DNA from: Unio delphinus
Lineage: Eukaryota; Mollusca; Bivalvia; Unionida; Unionidae
Direction of reading: 5' to 3'
NCBI GenBank assembly: GCA_029339505.1
Contig: JAQISU010000118.1
Coordinates: forward strand, 6,494,001-6,558,000
DNA: 64,000 bases
How positions within the stretch are numbered: the stretch's first letter is position 1; each line of letters starts with the position of its first letter. The translations under genes and the position numbers were made by a program. Below the pieces are notes generated by a model. The model was given only the letters and a program-made list of their open reading frames with translations, was not told the DNA's origin and made no database searches. Below, in pieces: positions 7,001 to 14,409 of the stretch.

Positions 7001-7886
7001 CACAATTGAGCCCTGTCGAATATTTCATGGGTGCTAGTTTTGAAATATCAGGTTTTTCATTGAGCGGATAGATCCCGTAAACAACTGCTGTGACAGGATA
7101 AGATCTTTCGTAGTAGGGTTTATCAATTCCGGTCAAAATTCCCGGTTTGGAATCCTGATTCACGGTGATAGTTTTTTTACCCTTGAGAATGGGTTCAAAT
7201 TTATCCTTAATAATCCATTTGCCATTTTCACGGATAATGAATTTAATTCGGAAAAAATGACTTTTTTCCCCAACATGTGAAATGATCGCTGCTGCCTTTT
7301 CATCATTCATGGTAGCGTCAACAACACCATCAATTCGAAATGTGGACCAGCAATAGGATGCTCCATCACGCTTGAATTCATTAAAACAGTCTCTGATGGG
7401 TTTATCAAGAATTTTATTCTTGGGTGTATTAGAAACTATATCAAGATTGAATTGAGCATCCTTCCATGATGATCTCATGTTTCCGTCTCTTGGACGTTTG
7501 TTACGTTTTTTGGGTCTATCGCGATTAAATCTAGGATTGATTTTTAATAATCTCTTAAACTCTTTCATGTTTCCGTCTATTGTGCGTTTTTGACGCTTTT
7601 TGGGTCTATCGCGATTAAATCTAGGATTGATTTTTAATAATCTCTTAAACTCTTTCATGTTTCCGTCTATTGTGCGTTTTTGACGCTTTTTGGGTCTATC
7701 GAGATTAAATTTAGGATTGATTTTTAATAATCTCTTAAACTCTTTCATGTTTCCCTCTCTTGGACGTTTTTGACGTTTTTTTGGTCTATCGAGATTAAAT
7801 CTAGGATTGATTTTCAATAATCTCTTGAACTCTCTATCAGCATTGAATTTAGCATTTGTCGAAGTCAATCTCTTGAACTCCTTCAT
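4050..7886 (-). CDS. Fused B-family-like DNA polymerase, SF1 (Pif1/RecD-like) helicase and HNH nuclease
   Basis: A 1278-residue replication protein. Residues 1-136 are near-identical 30-residue basic repeats with NLS-like PKKRxKR. The polymerase palm follows: motif A-like VDMIACYP (D536) and motif C-like RVATDSFYI (D791), where the usual first Asp of DTD is Ala. I see no clear exonuclease motif. The helicase has Walker A GCGGSGKTT (about 864-872), Walker B WDEID (937-941), motif III GDHGQPPP (966 on), a motif V-like IHSSQGLTISD and a motif VI-like YLAVSRVRK. The last 53 residues hold a CxxC...DRKNN...CxxCNRRKG zinc-bound HNH fold. Polinton polymerases are normally protein-primed PolB without a fused helicase. 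An alternative start at the final repeat (7478) is possible. Confidence 0.88.
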   Translation of the reverse strand: MKEFKRLTSTNAKFNADREFKRLLKINPRFNLDRPKKRQKRPREGNMKEFKRLLKINPKFNLDRPKKRQKRTIDGNMKEFKRLLKINPRFNRDRPKKRQKRTIDGNMKEFKRLLKINPRFNRDRPKKRNKRPRDGNMRSSWKDAQFNLDIVSNTPKNKILDKPIRDCFNEFKRDGASYCWSTFRIDGVVDATMNDEKAAAIISHVGEKSHFFRIKFIIRENGKWIIKDKFEPILKGKKTITVNQDSKPGILTGIDKPYYERSYPVTAVVYGIYPLNEKPDISKLAPMKYSTGLNCVAERIIEHFTNASRGNKLTDLRRKKITEWEFTVKEHGATIQDIAKLETSLRFPISVRTITGEVLYESKYQSKGTPIEIIDHNAHAWSSAVTIFPRDRTVKYLSPAGLGPEECFTEQKLFDAIYHLSKNDPVSAWLFHSNSDEECRFDQFVRPNGELYRTEELQNQMKQLASEFSEDGEEDDQLLANCFTVPSIAAHFARKKNAWKPTRSEFLSDVKLSCLEYSHGGLWNTKYTSDSVISVDMIACYPGSFLGYGECEKYFKRFGHPTHEMTRVAINGPLPDFDLTGFACVVSFEMAAGLHPCSYLWIGKHMSEKHWMPIVLLRYMLDCKMLKSLIVSEAIISYRAQKSVWLPQPDLEKIISEERKLFPDFNEQQIMDWSRQLFEIRNNEAKNLGRRIIGKFTQGGKDDNTKYSSRLIIDNAEYDFVMADLTNKGLYVNRKDAFMSDGTKLGTIVTYNDGYHPQYTHLRASMLGYASINLFSMINKFPTTAVRVATDSFYINSKMADFKATCNEKWGSWRIKKEMIHDYIQSADVTIENNYLESNQCSEFSSAPPISDPICRYKTVYLNGCGGSGKTTRVIELFRRNASVSNMIVLTPTHRLAREMIQRGVNACTYHSFFRWKGDKWTPERMGEKFIPEFIMWDEIDTVSEDVLKIFLEWLLLKNTKIVMCGDHGQPPPFVGASPHEWLKGFVDYYEEIDTDHRSLDHELKELKKLIRLQPDRIQCEITREIISETPMNDFWEMWRPNDLIIASRKIVRDTLQMKLFELHKQKFATLPVPLCYRPSDTRKQNIEVDIPGQSQKQNLVLNDIVLVDINVVEDALRANKSPWTLGYAATIHSSQGLTISDTTLWMVDNRIEWSNLVYLAVSRVRKINQLRRIVFDDEIISNDNDTTIDDIIDKKLSGYKQQDKKKQREFDIDAELIITLKKQQNNHCASCNCIMRWQYSDKDPRQFTVDRKNNNLGHVRNNVMLTCLECNRRKGAS
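7479..7840 (-). repeat. 90-bp in-frame tandem repeats at the polymerase N-terminus
   Basis: Initiator-like CAT triplets recur at exactly 90-bp spacing (7476, 7566, 7656, 7746), plus a partial copy at the 5' end. Each unit encodes about 30 residues containing EFKRLLKINPRFN and a basic PKKR patch. The near-identity of the units points to recent expansion. Every unit carries a Met, so internal initiation is possible. Confidence 0.85.
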
Positions 7887-7910
7887 GCTATATACAAAAC
7901 AAACATTTAA
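7887..7910. promoter_or_regulatory. 24-bp divergent gap between polymerase and Cys-rich gene
   Basis: The ATGs face away from each other across an AT-rich gap containing GCTATATAC, which can serve as a TATA-like element in either direction. Both 5' leaders must be extremely short, or transcripts must start inside the opposite gene. Confidence 0.4.
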
Positions 7911-8306
7911 ATGAAAGTTTTATGTATAATGAATCACTGCAAATGGCTCATGATGGGAAATGTAACCCCGTGTAACAAATCATGCAGAAAAAATGAGTAC
8001 TGTAGGTATCATATGCAAAGTTTTCGACGTGGAAGTCTTGGTCCGTTACCCTGTATTCGATGTGGGGTTGGGGTTAAGGGAAGATCACAATTGTGTAGTG
8101 ATTGTGGTGGTAAGCGATATAGGGAATTGAAGCGTTATTATGATAAAAGAATAAAAAATGGACAATCCATCAGAAATTATGACCCTGAAAAGGCCCTTGA
8201 CCCTGACAACATCAAGGATAAAATCATAAGAACCCCGCAAGACTATATCGAAAGATTTTCCAGTGATGTAATTATTGAACCAAACACTGAATTAGACAAA
8301 CAATAG
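7911..8306 (+). CDS. Cysteine-rich putative zinc-binding protein
   Basis: A 131-residue protein without a family I can name. An N-terminal block CKW...PCNKSC...YCRYH gives a possible C/H zinc site. A second block CIRC...LCSDC looks like a treble-clef or ribbon. Then comes a basic, helical, Tyr/Arg/Lys-rich segment and an acidic tail. Small Cys/His proteins of this type occur beside the replication module in many Polinton-like elements and may bind nucleic acid. The more conservative start is Met7 (7929). Confidence 0.7.
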   Translation: MKVLCIMNHCKWLMMGNVTPCNKSCRKNEYCRYHMQSFRRGSLGPLPCIRCGVGVKGRSQLCSDCGGKRYRELKRYYDKRIKNGQSIRNYDPEKALDPDNIKDKIIRTPQDYIERFSSDVIIEPNTELDKQ

Positions 8307-8316
8307 AATAGTATAT

Positions 8317-8823
8317 ATGGACCAAGAATTCAGACCACATCCAGTGATTACAAAATATGAAGCATCCAGTGATGGTACTGTCAGAAACCGTAGACTGAAA
8401 AAATCAGTTGGTTTTGTGACTAATCAAGGGTATTTGAGGTTTACTGTTGGCGGAGGAAAAAAAACGAAAAATTATCTCATTCATCGTTTCGTATTTGAAT
8501 GTTTTAATGGATTGATCAAAGATGGTTTTGTTATTTATCACAAGGATTCTAATCCAAAGAATAATTCTGTATCCAATCTGCAGGCTATCACACTGAGTGA
8601 GAATTCCAAACAAGGAAAGACTGGCACTTGCAAAACGGTTGGGAAGAGACCTGTGACATCTTTGAATACAATAACTAATGAAGAAAAAATATTTTCATCT
8701 ATGAATGAAGCCGGAAAATATTTCAATATCTGTCCGACTTCTGTACGATTCGTTGCAGAGGGGATTTATCGATCGGCTATTTCAAAAAAGACGGGACAAA
8801 AAGTTCAATTTAGTTATGTCTAA
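8317..8823 (+). CDS. NUMOD/HNH homing-endonuclease-like protein
   Basis: A 168-residue protein with three recognisable parts in order. First is a NUMOD4-like N-terminus (YEASSDGTVRNRR). Then an HNH_3 core contains HRFVFECFNG and, about 22 residues on, YHKDSNPKNNSVSNLQ, with the expected His, Asp and Asn pattern. Last is a NUMOD1-like helix-turn-helix tail (FSSMNEAGKYFNI). Free-standing nucleases of this type nick or cut specific DNA and are common selfish genes in phages and large DNA viruses. It may spread as a homing gene or be domesticated for replication or resolution. It starts 10 nt after the previous stop and overlaps the next ATG by one base. Confidence 0.85.
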   Translation: MDQEFRPHPVITKYEASSDGTVRNRRLKKSVGFVTNQGYLRFTVGGGKKTKNYLIHRFVFECFNGLIKDGFVIYHKDSNPKNNSVSNLQAITLSENSKQGKTGTCKTVGKRPVTSLNTITNEEKIFSSMNEAGKYFNICPTSVRFVAEGIYRSAISKKTGQKVQFSYV

Positions 8824-9224
8824 TGCGTCATAATTTCCAATTAGAGATATGTCATACTTATAGAATAATGAATTCTGAAAACATGAATAGCATCATAGTT
8901 GAAATAGCAAAATTGAAAAATCAGGATATCAAACTATCAGATGGATTAAATCCTGACCAAATTGTGTCTGATTTTCAGGATATAGAATACGGGGTTAACA
9001 ACAATAAATATATGCTACCCAAGAAATATGCACTCATCAAAAAAATTCAGAATTCTATTAAAGACTCTCTTTCATTTTCCAGTGACATCAGTGTGTTCGT
9101 CCCGTTGTATGCTATCGTAGAGGGAATACGAAAAGAATTGGGGTACGAATACGAATTGAAAAAAGAAGTCAACTCTAAAATTAGAAACCTAAGAGCATTA
9201 ATTCAGGAAAATGAACAATTTTGA
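8823..9224 (+). CDS. Hypothetical helical protein
   Basis: Up to 133 residues with no recognised domain. The frame starts at the last base of the HNH gene; an internal Met at 8868 gives a more typical start (118 residues). The sequence is rich in Ile, Lys, Asn and Glu, with a predicted helical middle and a charged helical C-terminus. Its place in the rightward series suggests an element-encoded accessory gene. Confidence 0.5.
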   Translation: MRHNFQLEICHTYRIMNSENMNSIIVEIAKLKNQDIKLSDGLNPDQIVSDFQDIEYGVNNNKYMLPKKYALIKKIQNSIKDSLSFSSDISVFVPLYAIVEGIRKELGYEYELKKEVNSKIRNLRALIQENEQF

Positions 9225-9562
9225 TTGCCCGACCATTAATCATTTTTTGATTGCCCGACCATTATCATTCCGACCCTCATTTTTTTTAGCCGACCCTCAA
9301 GGGGGGTGTCAAAAATCGATGGAGGATGTGTCAGATTGGTCAAAACTAGAATGTTGAAACTGTCAGTATTATTTATTTTATATACAATTATGACACTTTC
9401 AACATCAATGATAGAAGATGTCTCACGATGAAATAACACTTCCATGACCGTGTTAAAAATCATCCGACATGTCACTGATGTCAAAAAGGGAGTTGCACGA
9501 TGGTGTTAGGTCGGGATTGAAAAAGTGTTTTACAATTGAAAAATGGTTTCTGATTTCAAATA
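9225..9562. other. Intergenic region between early and capsid modules
   Basis: It contains two direct copies of GATTGCCCGACCATTA (from 9222 and 9250), then CCGACCCTCA repeats near 9273 and 9292 and a G6 run near 9301. An 82-residue leftward frame (9236-9484) has no recognisable features and I do not call it. The end carries ATTGAAAA motifs preceding the next gene. It may hold an origin or a promoter switch. Confidence 0.45.
9534..9543 (+). promoter_or_regulatory. Candidate late promoter motif AATTGAAAAA
   Basis: It lies 19 nt before the ATG at 9563. The same core stands before two other capsid-module genes (10618 and 14379) at nearly equal distance. A related ATTGAAAAA occurs at 9517. Confidence 0.4.
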
Positions 9563-10612
9563 ATGGTCAATGAAGCATTAACAACCCGACTGGCTCGTGA
9601 GCGATTAGATGCAATTAAGAAATTTATACCAATTCGTGACTCTGTACGGAATAAACTGCAACAACGACAGAGTTTACAAACTGATTTTGCTCTGGGGTCT
9701 GAAGAATTGTTTAAACCAGTAACCACAGCAACGTACGGGGTAGAGCGTGCTCTACTGGGAGATGGTCCCGAGACGGGAAAATCTGTTATTGGTGAGCTTG
9801 AAAAAATAGCAGCGAAAACTGAACAAACTGAACAAACTGATCCGAAAAAAACGACTGTTTCTTTGTTGAATAAATTTACTGATCATGCTAAAATAGTAAT
9901 AAAAAAACCTAGTTTATTGAAATCAAAGGATTATCAAGCCTTTGGTAATTTTGCTGCTCAAAGCTATAATTCAAAAAAAGATTTTTTAAAGGACGAGTAT
10001 AAGAATGATAGAATATCAAGTAATGATTGGTTTGATAATTTGTATAAACTAAATAAAGGGATTGGTCGTTTGAATAAGGATGAGATAGGGTACAAGGAAT
10101 TTAAAAAGGGAATTAGTAATTATAAAAGAGAACAAATAGAAGAACGACAACGAGAAATAGAAGAACGGCAAGAACTAAAACGTCAAACACCAACACGTAG
10201 ACAAACAAGAAGACAAAAAAAACAACAACTACCACCTGATGATGATGATGATGATTTAGAAGAACGACGTCAAACACCAACACGGAGACCAAAAAAACAA
10301 CAACTACCACCTGATGATGATGATGATGATTATTTACAAACTACGGATTTAGAAAAACTAGATGAAGCAGCTGGTTATAGCGGAAGTGGATTAGGAAATC
10401 CAAGGATTGGAAACATTTGTCCTGATAGTGTTATCAATGATATATCACGATTAGATGTTCTCATCGGAGGAAAACGAGCTGGAAATAACTCTCCAGAAAT
10501 AATTAATGAAGCAGCTGATATCTGTAGACGGTTATTTGCCGGCGGTATCATGGATATCAAAACCTATCGAGATTTCATTGACGAGTTAGCAAATGGGTAT
10601 CATAGCGATTAA
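9563..10612 (+). CDS. Probable structural/core protein with Asp-run repeats
   Basis: A 349-residue protein at the head of the capsid module. The N-terminal half is charged and helical. The middle has a Glu/Arg/Gln coiled-coil-like stretch, then two copies of a unit ending KKQQLPPDDDDDD (codons around 10225-10250 and 10290-10330). The C-terminal 80 residues (from about GNICPDSV) form a compact helical domain with GGKRAGNNS, of a kind that I believe recurs in Polinton proteins. The position suggests a virion component, but the function is not established. The start follows an AATTGAAAA motif by 20 nt. Confidence 0.65.
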   Translation: MVNEALTTRLARERLDAIKKFIPIRDSVRNKLQQRQSLQTDFALGSEELFKPVTTATYGVERALLGDGPETGKSVIGELEKIAAKTEQTEQTDPKKTTVSLLNKFTDHAKIVIKKPSLLKSKDYQAFGNFAAQSYNSKKDFLKDEYKNDRISSNDWFDNLYKLNKGIGRLNKDEIGYKEFKKGISNYKREQIEERQREIEERQELKRQTPTRRQTRRQKKQQLPPDDDDDDLEERRQTPTRRPKKQQLPPDDDDDDYLQTTDLEKLDEAAGYSGSGLGNPRIGNICPDSVINDISRLDVLIGGKRAGNNSPEIINEAADICRRLFAGGIMDIKTYRDFIDELANGYHSD

Positions 10613-10617
10613 ATAAC

Positions 10618-10627
10618 AATTGAAAAC
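10618..10627 (+). promoter_or_regulatory. Candidate late promoter motif AATTGAAAAC
   Basis: It lies 18 nt before the ATG at 10646 and is followed by a T-rich TTTTTATAATA stretch. It shares its core with 9534 and 14379. Confidence 0.4.
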
Positions 10628-10645
10628 ACTATTGTTTTTATAATA

Positions 10646-11077
10646 ATGATCATCCATTACAATCATGATAAACCAACCCCAGTCTATGTAGTTAATTCAC
10701 GGTTTCCAGTTTATAGAGCATACTACGGAGATGGCCTCGGCAATACCATTTTGGGATTCTTTTCAAGAATGGCTCCAAAAGTGATGCCGTTAGCTAAACA
10801 ATTATCAATGAAAGCCATTGATGTTATTCGTGATAAGGGTATTAGTACTGTTGGAGATCTTGCCGGGAAAGCATTTTCAACTGCGAAGGATAAAATAACA
10901 TCATTAGTGAGTCGAAAAAAGAAACCGTTACCGTCTACAGAAGAAATGCCTGCAAGTGTTAGTAAAATTATAAATAACGCAGTAGATGAAAAACTAGCGT
11001 CGATGGTAAATCAAGGAGACCAAAGCAATATTGCAAACATGATAGCGGGAAGTGGCCTTAAAAAACTACGTCGATGA
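10646..11077 (+). CDS. Small core-like protein (possible adenovirus pX/pVI-like role)
   Basis: A 143-residue protein with a short N-terminus, a glycine-containing GDGLGN segment, then an amphipathic hydrophobic helix (ILGFFSRMAPKVMPLAKQ) and a Lys-rich C-terminus ending in GSGLKKLRR. Short basic proteins with such an amphipathic helix, sitting just before the major capsid gene, are a regular Polinton/adintovirus feature and are thought to act as core or membrane-active virion proteins cut by the adenain-like protease. The exact role is inference. Confidence 0.65.
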   Translation: MIIHYNHDKPTPVYVVNSRFPVYRAYYGDGLGNTILGFFSRMAPKVMPLAKQLSMKAIDVIRDKGISTVGDLAGKAFSTAKDKITSLVSRKKKPLPSTEEMPASVSKIINNAVDEKLASMVNQGDQSNIANMIAGSGLKKLRR

Positions 11078-11086
11078 AAATGGAAA

Positions 11087-11102
11087 AATCGTTTACGATT
11101 TC
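11087..11102 (+). promoter_or_regulatory. Inverted repeat upstream of the major capsid gene
   Basis: AAATCGTTTACGATTT is a perfect 7-bp inverted repeat around TT, located between the core-like gene and the major capsid ATG (11132). It may be an operator or a short transcript hairpin. Confidence 0.35.
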
Positions 11103-11131
11103 ACTATTTAGACTCTGATAAATAGAATAAA

Positions 11132-12556
11132 ATGTTCAAAAAATCACATGATCCGGCGTTTGATATAGACGCCCCAGTTGGCAAGGATGATTCTGTACGC
11201 GATTATCAATATTACGCCTATCATGCCATAGACCCAACTAGTCGAGCAAGAATTGATCTTCAAGTCCATGATACCAGTAAATACTTTCTACCCGCTGAAG
11301 CATTTATTGAAGTAGAAGGAGAGATTATACGAGCAAATGATACAGAGTATCCAGCTGGTACTCAAGTCGGTTTTGTCAATAATGGTATCATGGCGTTATT
11401 TGAGAGTGCTAGATATCTCATTGATGGAAAAGAAATTGAGTCCATAGATCGTGATGTTGATGTGGCCACAACAATCATAGGGTTAGCGAGATATTCTGAT
11501 GATTATACAAGATCAGCGGGTCCGTCTATGATGTTTGCAAAAGATGGTAAGAATACCGCTGGTGGAAATCCATTTATTATAAGACGACCAAATGATCGTG
11601 CTGTTCCTCCTGGTCCTGCTGGTATCGAGAATATGATTATAAACAACGATCCTAATTTCAATCTAGGAGCCGCAACACGAAACGCAATGTTGCAAGGAGA
11701 TCGTAAATCATTTTCATGCGCGATTCCACTGCATCATATTTTTGGATTCTGTAGAAACGTCAGAAAAGTTATCTACGGGGCGAAGCATACAGTATCGCTT
11801 GTACGAAAAAGTGATGATAACGACGCAATTTGGAGGATTCCAGCAGATGTTGCAGCCCCCAATGCTGATGCCGGTAAAGTCAAATTAACAAAAATATCAT
11901 TGTGGATGCCAGTGTTGACTCCAGCAATCACCGCAGAACAACGACTACTATCATTTATGGACCAAGGAGGAAAGTCGTTGTTGAGTTGGCTAACCGTGAG
12001 TACAGATGTGAAGCAATCAAATATCAACGGGTTATTCACTTGGAACCTAGCATCAAAACAAGGCGTTTCTGCGCCACGTCATATATTTATTGCGTTCCAA
12101 GATAGCACACGAGTTGGCAGTCAAGAACGAAGCCATATGATATTTGATCAATTAGGTGTGAAAGACGTCTCACTGAGAATAAACGGCCAGCAGGAACCAT
12201 CTGAGGATATACAACTTAATTACACAGAAAATCATATTGCACGAGTTTATCATCGTCTGTTGTCATTTATGGCACGCGATCAAAATGTCGATACTGGTTT
12301 GCAAATATCACAATTTGATTTTAAAAATCTGTATCCGATCTACTACTTCTCACTGGAACATTTCGATTTGACAAGACAGTCAGTTGTTGATATACACTTT
12401 AGAGCTAATGTGACTCGTCCTGTTGGTGCTCCTGGCGGTCCTCCTGCTATTGCTGATTATAGAGCGGTTGCTGTCATTCTCAGTGATAAATCAATGCTAC
12501 TCGAAGGTGTTGGTGGAAGAATGAGAGTGGTAGATGCCCCAGTAGAAAATCTTTGA
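11132..12556 (+). CDS. Major capsid protein (double jelly-roll, hexon-like)
   Basis: A 474-residue protein in the position and size range of Polinton/adintovirus hexon-like major capsid proteins. Supporting segments are an N-terminal strand-rich region, a NNGIMALFESARYLIDGKEI stretch, IPLHHIFGFCRNVRKVIYG near residue 200, and a second strand-rich half after about residue 250. These segments resemble the family as I know it; the two jelly rolls themselves are inferred from family and length. Homotrimers would tile the icosahedral shell. A 54-nt AT-rich leader precedes the ATG. Confidence 0.85.
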   Translation: MFKKSHDPAFDIDAPVGKDDSVRDYQYYAYHAIDPTSRARIDLQVHDTSKYFLPAEAFIEVEGEIIRANDTEYPAGTQVGFVNNGIMALFESARYLIDGKEIESIDRDVDVATTIIGLARYSDDYTRSAGPSMMFAKDGKNTAGGNPFIIRRPNDRAVPPGPAGIENMIINNDPNFNLGAATRNAMLQGDRKSFSCAIPLHHIFGFCRNVRKVIYGAKHTVSLVRKSDDNDAIWRIPADVAAPNADAGKVKLTKISLWMPVLTPAITAEQRLLSFMDQGGKSLLSWLTVSTDVKQSNINGLFTWNLASKQGVSAPRHIFIAFQDSTRVGSQERSHMIFDQLGVKDVSLRINGQQEPSEDIQLNYTENHIARVYHRLLSFMARDQNVDTGLQISQFDFKNLYPIYYFSLEHFDLTRQSVVDIHFRANVTRPVGAPGGPPAIADYRAVAVILSDKSMLLEGVGGRMRVVDAPVENL

Positions 12557-12595
12557 ACGATTTTTCATTGAATTAGAATCAATCAATTATATATA

Positions 12596-13075
12596 ATGTC
12601 ATATAGTGTTATTAGTGTTGCGTTAACTCCTGGTCAAATCAAAAAATTGCAATCAGAATCAGCTAAAAAATGTGGAACCACAATCACGTTGAAACCTAAT
12701 CAAATGACTGGTGGTGAAAATAAATTATCGCTGACAACTCGTCAAGTGAAACATTTCAATGATGCTTTCAAGGATAAAAAGGGAGTTCAGATTACTCTCT
12801 CTGCGGCTGCTATTAAAAATATGATGAAAACGGGTGGTATATTTCCATTGTTTGCTGCGTTACCAGCATTGATTGCAGCAGCAGCCCCAGCGGTGGCTAA
12901 AGCAGCGGCGTTAGGAGCCGTTGGTACTGCAGCAGGAATGGCACTTAAGAAGGCAACTGGACAAGGATATAAAAAAAAGAGACGATCCGTTCAAGGATTG
13001 GGTCTAAGACTACCAGGAACCCCGTATTCATGGTACAGCGGAAAAGGTCTAAGACTACCAGGAACGGTTTATTAA
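12596..13075 (+). CDS. Basic virion protein with hydrophobic Ala-rich segment
   Basis: A 159-residue protein. The N-terminal 80 residues contain two similar halves (LTPGQIKKL... and LTTRQVKHF...LSAAAIKNMM). Then follow MMKTGGIFP, a long Ala/Leu/Pro hydrophobic stretch that could be membrane-active, and a basic GYKKKRRS patch. Two copies of GLRLPGT(P/V)Y end the protein. This organisation is common among small Polinton proteins likened to adenovirus core or minor proteins. The TGG and GLG sequences are candidate adenain cleavage sites (inference). Confidence 0.65.
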   Translation: MSYSVISVALTPGQIKKLQSESAKKCGTTITLKPNQMTGGENKLSLTTRQVKHFNDAFKDKKGVQITLSAAAIKNMMKTGGIFPLFAALPALIAAAAPAVAKAAALGAVGTAAGMALKKATGQGYKKKRRSVQGLGLRLPGTPYSWYSGKGLRLPGTVY

Positions 13076-13086
13076 TTCAGAAATCT

Positions 13087-13518
13087 ATGGTTCCAATGTC
13101 CAATTTTGATTTAATGGATGCGGCTAAACAACTAGTGATTAAAAATTTCAGAGGTGTTTTTATGAAAGATCAATTACCACATCAACCAAACAAAACTGAA
13201 ACAGGTATTATTAATCTCGATAACAGCACCGGACCTGGAACTCACTGGGTTGCATACGCTATTGATCCACGTGGGATTGTCTATTTTGATTCATATGGAT
13301 TAGCCCCACCAAAAGAGTTTATGCGGTATATAAAAACCCTTCCAATGAAGACTTGGTATTCTACGCTACCAACACAACAAATCAATGACCCACCAATATG
13401 CGGCAGTGAAGTATTAAATGTCCTTGATGCTATTTCAGCATCTAGAAAACCACCACACATTGTCGTAAATGACTACACCAGCAATCGCTTTTTAGAGAGA
13501 GAAAGAGTTTTACAATAA
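13087..13518 (+). CDS. Adenain-like cysteine protease (maturation protease)
   Basis: A C5/Ulp1-fold protease that would mature capsid proteins. Counting from Met 13087 (143 residues), the triad is H53 (GTHWVAY), D68 (VYFDSYG) and C105 (PPICGSEV), with a nearby Gln pair at 97-98 for the oxyanion hole. The order His-Asp-Gln-Cys fits adenain and Polinton proteases. An upstream in-frame Met at 13030 overlaps the previous gene and gives an implausible basic leader, so I chose 13087; 13096 is also possible. The next gene starts 1 nt after its stop. Confidence 0.9.
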   Translation: MVPMSNFDLMDAAKQLVIKNFRGVFMKDQLPHQPNKTETGIINLDNSTGPGTHWVAYAIDPRGIVYFDSYGLAPPKEFMRYIKTLPMKTWYSTLPTQQINDPPICGSEVLNVLDAISASRKPPHIVVNDYTSNRFLERERVLQ

Positions 13519-13519
13519 C

Positions 13520-14380
13520 ATGATTGATATTTGGGGAAGACCTCTGAAACCCAAACCCGATGACACTGCAACCCCTGATTCTATCAAGGATATAACAAAA
13601 AAAATTAAAGATGAAATCGCTGAGACGTTAAATTTAACAAGTGTTGACCCGAATGAAATAGTTATATTTCAAGACAAACAGGGTAAATTGAAATCTAGTA
13701 ATATTTCTCTGGATGATATTTTAGTTAAACAACAAAATGCAATCGAGAACACAGTTGCGTTATTTTCCGATCAGGGTAAACTCAAACCAGGTGTACTCGT
13801 TTCGACGATTACAGATCGATTAAAAACTCTCAACGACGAGTTAAACAATTCTGTGGTTGTACTAGCAACACTTGAATCTAGAATTGAAGAACACATAAAA
13901 CAGTTTATATCATTTCGTAGAAATATCATTGATAAATTTATTGGAACCCCGTTAGATAAAATTGAACTAAAACTCCCTGATATTAAAAAATCCATTGATG
14001 AGACGAAAACTTTCATCGAAGACATCAAAGGAGATGCAACGAGGATGATAACAGTCATTGAAAAAACAAAAATTCCTCATGAGAAAACCAACAACTTAGT
14101 ATACACGATCCAACACGGATCATTGGAGTGGACACCTACAAACAACAAATTAGATATCACTGCAACCGTTAAGGGTATTTATCGATTAACACTAGTAACA
14201 CCATTGTCTCAATTTGAGATTTCATCGTCCAGCTCATCCGGGGTCAATAATACGATTTCAACGATCATCGACAAGAATACAACTGAAAAGTTTATAATCA
14301 CACACCCTACTGATAAAAATTTGGTTAGGGTCTCAACAACGTGGTATGTGGAATTCGTAGCGGATTTAAGTAAATCGTAA
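13520..14380 (+). CDS. Fibre-like coiled-coil protein
   Basis: A 286-residue protein. Residues 1-30 are Pro/Asp-rich. A long region (about 90-200) has heptad-like Leu/Ile spacing with alternating charges, suggesting a coiled-coil trimer stalk. The last 80 residues are Ser/Thr/Ile/Val-rich and probably beta-structured, like a small head domain. Its position between protease and penton-like genes suggests a vertex or attachment protein, but there is no recognised family match. Confidence 0.55.
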   Translation: MIDIWGRPLKPKPDDTATPDSIKDITKKIKDEIAETLNLTSVDPNEIVIFQDKQGKLKSSNISLDDILVKQQNAIENTVALFSDQGKLKPGVLVSTITDRLKTLNDELNNSVVVLATLESRIEEHIKQFISFRRNIIDKFIGTPLDKIELKLPDIKKSIDETKTFIEDIKGDATRMITVIEKTKIPHEKTNNLVYTIQHGSLEWTPTNNKLDITATVKGIYRLTLVTPLSQFEISSSSSSGVNNTISTIIDKNTTEKFIITHPTDKNLVRVSTTWYVEFVADLSKS

Positions 14381-14388
14381 TTGAAAAC
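14379..14388 (+). promoter_or_regulatory. Candidate late promoter motif AATTGAAAAC
   Basis: It begins within the TAA stop of the fibre-like gene and lies 21 nt before the ATG at 14410. It is followed by a CGCTAGCG palindrome and an AT-rich TATTTAAAATA stretch. Confidence 0.4.
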
Positions 14389-14409
14389 GCTAGCGTATTT
14401 AAAATAACA

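Noticed and set aside
9236..9484. 82-codon leftward frame in the Polinton
   Set aside because: Lies in the repeat-bearing intergenic region, has no recognisable features and opposes the surrounding genes.
10113..10310. 65-codon leftward Val/Phe/His-rich frame
   Set aside because: Antisense shadow of the Asp/Arg/Gln repeats in the core-like gene.
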